Shown here piece after piece: positions 55,963-64,000 of a stretch of DNA of 64,000 nucleotides (its first letter is position 1; the number at the start of each line of letters is the position of its first letter). A program made the translations under genes and the position numbers. This DNA comes from Gnetum montanum (taxonomy: Eukaryota; Streptophyta; Gnetopsida; Gnetales; Gnetaceae), in NCBI GenBank assembly GCA_015680685.1, contig MNCI01004927.1, forward strand, positions 875,491 through 939,490. The letters run 5' to 3'. The notes under the pieces are model-generated. The model searched no databases and was not told the DNA's origin. It saw only the letters and a program-made list of their open reading frames with translations.

Positions 55963-57230
55963 TTAGTTGGGTTCCTACAAAAAGCCCTCATCACGACTTC
56001 AGAAAACATGAGTATGATAAAAAAAAATAATGAACACCACCATTATAATATAATATATGGCTTTATTGATAATAAGAAAAAAATCATACTAAATGATACT
56101 TACAAAGGAAAAATTTTCAATATTGGGGATGTTTTATTGGTATGTGAATAGTTATAATTGATTTTAAAAAAAATTTAATATATGAAAATTAATTAACCAA
56201 CTGCATTTTGTTAGAACAAGGCTAGAATGATCATGAATAGATGAAAATTAATTAAGAAGAATCACCCTTCTTTAACAACATTTACATCACTTTCAACATC
56301 CATATTTAAACTTAAAATGATAAAAGGATTTGAAGTAGAACTAGAAAGTGTGGCAAAATACTCACATATTATGTATCCCCACTACTTTACTTAATATAAA
56401 TCTTATGTCAAGAATCTTTACCATCAACCATAAATTAACATTTGTTTTGATTTTTGAGTTTACATTATTTTTTTTCAAATAATAATATATTTGTTTTATG
56501 AGCTATTATTAAAGTATGATTTAATACAAAGTAGAAGTGAAAGCAATCACACAAATGACTCACATTAGAACTCAAAAAATAAAGTTGAAAAAAGGATAGC
56601 TTTTATTATTTGTTTTTTGTAGTATTAATTTCTTTTTTTTAGAGGCTAGCTTTTATTATTATTTTTTCTTGATCACTTATTAATGTATTCTTTTTTCTTT
56701 GCAAAGAGTTTTCTGCTTCTCTTTATAAGAAATCCTTTAGTAAGAAGTGAAAATCCATGATGGTGCTTCTGAATAAGGGTAAGACCTAATCCTTTTCCTA
56801 CCCCAAAGGGGAGATTTTTTAGGATTGGTTTTAAGGATAAAAACTTGAGAAAACATCCCCAAAACTATTACCTTTTTCTTCAGACTCTCTTTTTAATGAT
56901 TTGATGTACTCAAAAAATTTTAAAAATATTTGTATACATTTTTTTAGGGGCCAAATTCCCCTCACACCCGTGCCTTACCATTATAAGAGTTGAAAGCCAT
57001 GAAGAATATAATGTGATATGTCTTGAAATCAATAGTGGGTTATAGAGGATGGGGGGCTCAAAAACACCATGAATAAACAAAAACATAATAAACTTGACTA
57101 AGATGATAAAAATAACTTGGGAAATGGGTAGAGAAATAGAGGATGGATGAGTGATTTCATTTTTAGACATACAAGTCACGAATGTTCATGCCTGACCTAA
57201 TCGTAATCCATAGACATTAAAAAAAAATTT

Positions 57231-57505
57231 AACCTACCTCAAACACTATACTTATTTTAATTAAATTCTTCATTAAGCTTTTCAATGTTTTTTTAAAAAT
57301 TAGCACAAACTATACACAAAATGTCATGTCTTTATTTCCATGCAAAATAGTGAAAAGTTAATAATTTTAACCTACCTCAAACACTATGCTTATTTTAATT
57401 CAATTCTTCATTAAGCTGTTCAATGTTTTTTAAAAAATTAGCACAAACTATACACAAAATGTCATGTCTTTATTTCCATGCAAAATAGTGAAAAGTTAAT
57501 AAAAG
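57231..57505. repeat. 138-bp tandem duplication
   Basis: The unit beginning AACCTACCTCAAACACTAT (57231) is repeated from 57369 with very few differences (ATACTT/ATGCTT, AATTAAA/AATTCAA, GCTTTT/GCTGTT, one T-run length). High identity points to a recent event. Confidence 0.92.
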
Positions 57506-58140
57506 TTATTGATCATTCACTTATTACATGTCTTTATGTTTCTTTTATGATTTTCTATATGTTGTATTTTCATTATTACATGTAATACCCACAAGAAATT
57601 GAAAATTTATTTATTATCTTTGGTAGCAATGCCTTTGAGCTTCTTTTCTTTCTCTTATTATGTTTGCAAAATATCAAAAGTTATTGATATTGCATACACT
57701 TTTATAGACTTTTCTTATCTTAATATTTTAAGATAGCTAGTACTATGAAAAACTTTGTACACTACTAGTGTCCTTAACAATTTTTAATCATGCACTTACT
57801 CTATTAGTTATAAAAGAAGCATAGTAAAGTTCACTGTTACATTCATATTACCTTTACTAGTCTCCCAAAATTTAGGATCATAACTATGATTTTACAATTT
57901 GTGATGTAACCATATGTAATATTTTTGAAAGGATGAGATATAAATAAAGGGAGAGAGATATAAATATAGTAAATGCCTTTAAGTTTTTAATTAAAGGTGG
58001 TATAAATATGAGATAAGATTAACATAGCATATTTACTCATGAAGGTAAATCCTTGTAACTTCGATATTGATATGCAAATATAATAAAGAGTAATGTGAGG
58101 TACTGACATTGATTAACAGTATAAATGTACATATCTTTAT

Positions 58141-58220
58141 TAATAATAATATAATGTTGCATAATTTACTTTTAAAAGTATTTAAGATAGAATAAAAATA
58201 TAACATTATATACTTTTATA
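58141..58220 (-). repeat. AT-rich dispersed repeat, copy 2 (inverted relative to 2200-2280)
   Basis: The reverse complement matches 2200-2280 over about 80 bp at roughly 85-90 % by eye. Confidence 0.6.
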
Positions 58221-59924
58221 AAAAAATGTAATGATTCGATAATTTACCTTAAAACGTATTACATACAACACTATTCTATGTCCACTACCTCTTTAAACCT
58301 CGTAATTATAACATATTTTATTATTACATCAACATAACCATAAACAATTTGACACAACTATTGTTCGATGCACAATGTAGCAATAAACATATATTCACCT
58401 ATATGCAAGAACTACATATATTTTTTCTTTATTGATATGTTTTATAGGGTTGAAAATTTTGAAAATTGTAAGCATAAAACTATAAACATAAGCTCACAAC
58501 AAAAAGTCATTTTACGTAAAAAAATATTATATATATATATATATGTTAGGTGTAAAATTAAATTTTCAATGAATTGAAAAACCTTATTTATCTCATCTTT
58601 AAAGCAATGCAACTAAAATAGCTATAATTTCATAATTGATTAAAAAAATTTCAAACTTGCAATAACATAACATTTTTTTAAAAAAAATTGTATTTTTGTA
58701 ACCTATAAATAAAATAAAAAAAGGTATCATGACATTACATATTTTATTAAAATAAAAAGTAACATGCTATATTATTATAAAATAATAAATTCACATAATA
58801 TATTTATATGGTACTTAAGTCTTATGTGTAAAATAAAAACATGAGATTGAATAAAAGAATAAGGTCATTTACTATATTTACATAAAACTAAAATATAATA
58901 AATAATAATATTAAGCAAATGATCTTTAACTAGTTATGGACTATCGTTTATTTTTTGTTTTTGGTTTTTAATTCTCTAAATTTGTAAAATTTCAAAATAT
59001 TGTATGGTACATACAAATTTAAAACATTTATTTATATCATAATATATATATATTTATATTTATATTATTCCATTGTAGATATATACCATTAATATTATCA
59101 TACCTTTTTATTAACTCAACAAATACTAAGAATTGCATAAGTTACTTATTTGAAATGAATGAGAAAAATAGTAAAGTTTTTAAGGTTGTGGTTTTAAATA
59201 TGGTAAAAATCCTAAGTAGTTTACCTTTATCATATAAAATAAACCATAACATTTCTTGAAAATTAAAACATCATTAAAAAATTAGGATAAGTGTGAGTCA
59301 TAAATTTACAGTTAAGTATTTATTTCATGATGGAGTAGGATTTGCAAATATTTTACGTAGATTGTGCATTTGTAGGTTGTCATTAATTCTATATAGAGTT
59401 TACATACGAATGAAATTATATATATTATAATTGGTGCAATTTGAAGATTGTTAAGATAAGAAGGATTTTCAATTTTTCAGAGATTTGACTTCTTGAATGT
59501 ATATTAATCTCTTTAAAAAAATTATTTTTTCCCATCTATATTTCTTATTATTACTTACCATATAAATATCTTTATGAGTACATGTATATCAAGATACCCT
59601 GAACATTTAAGCATTTTTAATGTTATCTAGAAAGTTTATTAAAGTTATTAATTTTCAAAATTTTTAACAATATAAAATGTTACCATTTATTTAAATAATT
59701 GGGAGTAGACACTTGAAATTCAAGATACTTGAATGTAATTTGTTTCATTACACCTTTAACAAAAGATGGGACAAAAAATGCATGCTAACAATGCTTTAAA
59801 CATAACACCTTGAACTAGGTTGTTGTAAGAATAGGATACCTGTTGTAATTGTGATGTATCTATAAAAACACAAACCATAAAAATGATGTATTGTAATGTA
59901 AGAACTTCTAGGGGAGATGGGTTG

Positions 59925-61955
59925 TTGAACATAGTACCCGTATGGATCTGGTTACCAATAAGGGTACTACTACCTTGGCGGTGGCATTTCCCACAATTGT
60001 GGTTGATACCACTGTTGGTATTGTTTGTACGATTGTGGAGGAGCTCCACTTAGATATTAAGCTTATTGTTGCTAGTGGAACTGTCTTGAGGGTAAGGCAA
60101 TCATCTTGGAGCTTGCCTACATGCTAGGCAAGGATTCAATGCGTATACTCCAAACTCTTGTAAGTGTGAAACCATAGGCAACATCCCTTTGGATGTTCAT
60201 ATTGACAAATGTCACATTCAGTTTCATCATCAGAGTCAAACTCCACAACTTCCTCTACTACAACAGCTTTGCCCTTACCCCTTTGGTAGTCACATTTAGC
60301 TTCTTTTCACCTCCTACGCTTATGTCACTATTTTTCTCTTTGGATTCTTCTGCAATCTTTAGACCAGTTTGAAACTTTTCATCCAAAGAGTCCCATAACT
60401 TGTCAACCTTCACCAAAATATCAAAAATAGATTTTTGGATGGGCAAGGTCTTTTTGTTCACCACTTCATCAAGTGGTGACTCCTCCTTGTCACAAAATCA
60501 GACCTCTCATTTTCTAATGGAAGGGTCCCTATTATATTCTTCAGCACTTTTCCTCTTTCATAGTTCATCTTCTTCTTTTGCTACTTGCTCAATTAACCTT
60601 TGGATCTGATGAGCTCTCATTTCAAACAATCTTCCTTGGGCATACACCCCAAGGGTTCTTTTTATTTCTACTCTGAGCCCATCTATGATGTGACGAAGTT
60701 TTTCCCTCTAAGAGTAACCATGACCAGTGCATCAGTGTATGAGTGAATAGTATCGACCCATGGTAGCATCCAAGGGTTCGTGTGCTCCTTGTTTCTAGCC
60801 TTGGATTTGCCTTCTTAGATTAGACACTTTGGAGTATGTTTGATATTTTTCATTAAATAGTTCTAACATGGTACTCCATCTTCAAATAGATTTTGGCTCT
60901 AAGGACTGGTACCAACTTTCAGCTTCCTTAATGAGCATCCTTGGGAAAAGCTTTAGTTTCTGCCATTCATTCTCTATGTTTTGTAAGGCATAGGCATCTT
61001 GAAAAGCTTGTAGATGTGTTTGTGGATCAGAATTGTATCCCCCCTCAAATCTTGGGATATTGTTCATATCTAGGTTCTTGATCTGACTATCCTTCATATG
61101 CCTAGTCGGGATTTTCACTGCCTCTGCAATGTTGAGCATACTACGAGTCGCCAATAAAGGTTCATCATCATTGTTGCATTTATGATGTTGATGATGGTTT
61201 CAAGAACCCCTTCTATTTTGATGTCCTTCACCATCATTGTTATTTCATTGATCACCTTCATCACGGTTGTTTCAACAACAATTTCATGAGAACTATCAGA
61301 CGAAGAGGAATGTTTAGAATCAAATGAAGAGGATGAAGAGGAAGGTGGACTACCACTACCACCATGGTGTTTGCCACCACTCTTACACTTATTATGATCA
61401 TCATCCTTAGATCCCTTATTGCTACAATGTTTACCTGAGTCCCTACCTTGGCTATCACTCTTTCCTGACCTTGGTTTATGAATAGTCGATAGCAGGGTCA
61501 GGTTCACACCCTTACCATTAGTAGCAGGGGGTGGAGAATCTTCATGTTGAGAACCTTTTCAAGGGAGAATCCTCATTGTCCTCTTGATCTAGTAGGAACA
61601 AGGGGTTAGTGTAATGTTTTCCCTTTGTAACTTCATGAAGTTTCTCTTGACGTTTATCTCATTTACATTGTGTTTTAGTGGGACAGTAATTTCGAGTATT
61701 GTATCCATCCAAAACGTACTCTTCATGAAGATCTGCTATGCATAACTTCTTAAGGATTTTAAATAGCATTCTTGGCACAGATCTATTTAGGGGCAAGACA
61801 ACGCTGCCCTCCATATGACGCCATCGCATTTGTTCATCCTGATGTAGGATGAAGGTGAAATTTGGCACAAACTCATCTGGATGAGTGTATACCACCTTGC
61901 ATTCTTATGGAACTGGTGGTTTAGTGTCTTCAGGTTTGCAAGAAGAAGAAGACAT
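59925..61955 (-). pseudogene. gag: gag, element F
   Basis: Starts MSSSSCKPEDTKPPVP near 61955. It contains VYTHPDEFVPNFTFILHQDE (61835-61895), a charged Ser/His/Lys linker (61300-61500), MNNIPRFEGGYNSDPQTHLQ (about 61020-61080), a WYQSLEPKS segment (about 60890), and EEGELxKRKS-like and KKTLPIQKSIFDILVKVD helices (60400-60600). The zinc-knuckle region near 60170-60230 reads CDICQYEHPKGCC-like with the usual CX2CX3HX4C order. Several stops. It is closest to the gag of element A. Confidence 0.78.
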
Positions 61956-62093
61956 TTTGCAAAACAAAATGAAATTGTTAATGTGCTTTTATAATTTTTA
62001 TGTATAGTGGGAATGATATTGACTTTTAGGTTCGTACAAAGATATTAGTGATATTCACTTAGACCTAAATAACGCATGTTCCACAAACAAAAG

Positions 62094-62111
62094 TCCCTGG
62101 TAATGGTGCCA
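62094..62111 (-). promoter_or_regulatory. tRNA-Asp-type primer binding site, element F
   Basis: Minus strand TGGCACCATTACCAGGGA follows the LTR end after CCAT. It aligns with TGGCGCCGTTGCCGGGGA; every difference is a G-to-A transition, as expected from methylated-cytosine decay on the other strand. Confidence 0.75.
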
Positions 62112-62115
62112 ATGG

Positions 62116-62696
62116 TGAGTGGCGAGGTACCCCTATGCCCAACCATACGAATCACAAAGTGTTCATGTCAGATATGGTCAAATTCTATGGACTTTATTGT
62201 TTCCAGTGCACTAGTCCTTTAGGAAGTGAATCTAACCTTAAGGTCAATTGTTATCTTCTCAATTACACTTGTGACATTCGTTGATATGGTTAAGTGTAAC
62301 TAAGGCATCCGATTTTTATCATTTTTTGTTTTATAAGTTGGTGCTCAAATGTAGATAAAATTAATTTGATTAAATGCATGAATAAAATAGCTAATCTATC
62401 CAAAGTGCTGCAAGGTTTTTCAAAAATCTCGTCTTTATTGCCGCACACACTACCATGCTTAGGTACAACAATGCTTGAATAAAGATCCGTACACTTAATG
62501 ACTCCTGTTGCAAGCACTTAGGGAAAAAAATTCTAACTTTTGAATGGAAAAAATGCAAGAGCTTCGCTGCTACTGAAATCTAGATTACCATAAATGCAGC
62601 TGGTAGGCATGTATTTATAGGTAACGAACAGACACTGCATTGATGGGGCCTCATCGACATAGGGTGAGATGTGTCAACACCAACGACAACTCATCA
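62116..62696 (-). repeat. LTR of element F, flanked by a 5' and a 3' internal region
   Basis: 581 bp. Minus strand TGATGAGTTGTCGTTGGTGT to CGCCACTCA. TATA (CTATAAATACATGCC) at about 62607-62621. U3 lacks the GATATC array. PPT-like TTGTGAGGGTA precedes it on the minus strand (62697-62707) and a primer site follows it, so both junctions are of internal type. Confidence 0.85.
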
Positions 62697-64000
62697 TACC
62701 CTCACAACTGAATGAAAACTCATCCTCGAGTTCTTCTACAAAATGGGGAAGGTATGGGATTATTGACTAACTTTTCTTCAACAAAACAACTAACTAACTT
62801 TGACAAAAAATGGGGTGCTTGGGTGTACGGATCAACACATTATAAAAATGGTGGTGTTTGAACACAAAATTGAATAGCATGACACAACTCTTCAAAAATT
62901 GAACAACATGTTCCTTGATGGTGTGAAGCTTGTTGGAAAAGATCAAATGGTTATAGGCGGTGATGGTTGAGGTGACTGCAGTTATCCTGCTATTGCTACA
63001 ACTTTAGGCGGGAGGCAGAAAGGATCCAACAATGCTTTTATTTTCTCCTCCTTACTCCTAGGATCATGCACCATCCTAGTAGCTTCCCCAATGTGGGTTG
63101 GAATGGGCACATCCCAAGGACACGGGATCGTTGGAAACAACTTCTTAGCATTGATGAACCAAGTAGCGAACTATTTACATTCAATGTCGAACACTCTCAC
63201 TATGTTCTTCAACTTCTAATAGTCATTCATCCATTTGGCTAAGTTCTCAGCAATAGATCGTTGATCTATAAATCATCCTTTGAGGACTTTAAGTTCAGCG
63301 TTAACAGTCTCAAGCTTTTTCTTGGTGTCCTTGTGGTGTTTAAACTCAGCCTCGTATAGCAAATATGACCTAGCCACTTATTTCTCCAATTCTGACCACG
63401 ACCATCTGGCTATCAGCATTGCTAGGTTTGCATAATGGAGATTGGCCAACTCCATATACTCTGTCATTTCTTTGATCTGCAACTCCTTCAAGCATATCTT
63501 CGTTTTGTTGTAGGTGTCAATCCCATCAAGGATGGGCTACCACATCTCTCTTCCTTGCTAGAGTTGCTGGAGGGCTTCATTCACTTTTGTCTTTGTCATA
63601 TGGATTTATTTTTCATTAATTTTTTTTTGCAAACCAACCTAGTCCCTATAGTGATTTTCACTCTCTCAAATTTGACAGCTTCATTCTTCTAGGTGGTGAT
63701 CTCGATGGCAGACTTTTGTCGCAAGGTGTGTACCTCCTCCATTGACAGATTATGGTTCTCCACGGCCAATTTCCTTAGTTTAGTATTTACCTTGGCAAGC
63801 TACTCCTGTTGTTAATGAATGAACTCTTGCATTTGATCTCTCTTAGCATCAACATTTTGCAGGTGATGATTTTGTGTGGTAAATTCTTCATTCTCTTAGT
63901 GCAGTTGATTCAAGTCCTTTTTGATTGAGTGTGTTTCAGCTTTTGCCATGGACTTTTTGAAAATGGTCATTACTACTTCCTCCTTAGCCTTTTGAAATCA
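62697..64000 (-). pseudogene. 3' coiled-coil ORF region of a second Athila-like element, minus strand
   Basis: Reads on the minus strand from the window edge: EEVVMTIFKKSMAKAETHS, LAKVNTKLRKLAVENHNLSM, EVHTLRQKSAIEITT and FERVK, homologous to 53950-54200 on the plus strand (AKVNIKLRRLVAENKNLSME). Helical and Glu/Lys/Leu-rich, most likely a coiled coil. Many stops. The upstream part lies outside the window. Confidence 0.6.

Larger units (their letters stand above)
55963..59755. other. AT-rich intergenic DNA, no supported gene
   Basis: No coding signature on either strand. It contains a recent tandem duplication (57231-57505), a TA-microsatellite at 58531-58544, and blocks related to 2200-2860 (58141-58220 inverted; 58740-58765 and 58870-58900 direct). 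Base composition differs sharply from the retroelements on both sides. Confidence 0.65.
59756..62696 (-). mobile_element. Element F: Athila-like 5' LTR, primer site and gag, minus strand, 3' truncated
   Basis: In its own orientation: LTR (62696-62116), primer site, and gag down to about 59925, after which homology to the other gags stops and AT-rich DNA follows. No protease or pol is present. On the other side of the LTR another 3' region is attached (62697-64000), so the LTR serves two internal regions. Confidence 0.8.

Noticed and set aside
4081-55967. Target site duplication for element A
   Set aside because: ATTTT before the 5' LTR and TTAGT after the 3' LTR do not match; the single-element reading rests on LTR similarity and context only.

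Overview
This window is plant nuclear DNA from a large, repeat-rich genome. The evidence is Athila-type and Tat-type Ty3/gypsy LTR retrotransposons, a degraded LINE, and integrated plant pararetrovirus (Caulimoviridae) sequence with a tRNA-Met primer site. A gymnosperm or other large-genome seed plant is plausible, but the sequence does not settle it. I see no intact host gene, tRNA, rRNA or CRISPR array. Almost every coding region is broken by stops or frameshifts. Three long N runs (2962-3134, 23371-24205, 44476-44628) and four single-N joins interrupt the assembly.

Layout. 1-480: LINE reverse transcriptase relic. 481-2961: anonymous AT-rich DNA. 3135-3780: minus-strand Athila-like LTR piece. 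4086-10089: Athila-like element A (5' LTR, primer site, gag, protease, RT, RNase H, start of integrase), broken off by pararetroviral DNA. 10090-51715: a rearranged pararetrovirus locus, first a short plus-strand piece, then about 5.1 kb on the minus strand (RNase H, tail, promoter, primer site, movement protein, coat protein), then a head-to-head plus-strand copy. The plus-strand copy is split by two retrotransposons. Element B (Athila-like, 16881 to about 32561) lies in the movement/coat linker and itself contains element C (minus strand, 21239-27346, target duplication CTAAG). Element D (Tat-like, 33149-51634, target duplication ATATC) lies in the coat protein. 51716-55962: the 3' part and 3' LTR of an Athila-like element, probably the far end of element A. 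55963-59755: AT-rich DNA without genes. 59756-64000: minus-strand Athila-like sequence in which one LTR joins a gag region on one side and a 3' region on the other.

The most unusual object is in element D. Between its gag-protease block and its RT/RNase H/integrase block lies a minus-strand gene of seven recognisable exons (39462-43198) whose six GT-AG introns all keep the reading frame. It reads as an FCP1/HAD-phosphatase-like segment that has lost its catalytic aspartates, then a region resembling the plant-transposon-protein (Transposase_32-like) domain, a basic and an acidic stretch, a coiled coil and an acidic tail. Element D also repeats a TCACGYTG motif in its LTRs, its leader and upstream of the antisense gene, and carries two modules of an ATGAC..TAAACT repeat followed by an A-rich tract. 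Sense-strand coiled-coil ORFs sit at the 3' ends of the Athila-like elements in the same window.

Insertion order implied by the junctions: A is oldest, then pararetrovirus DNA, then B and D into the virus copy, then C into B. Identifications come from reading motifs by eye; no database search or alignment program was run.
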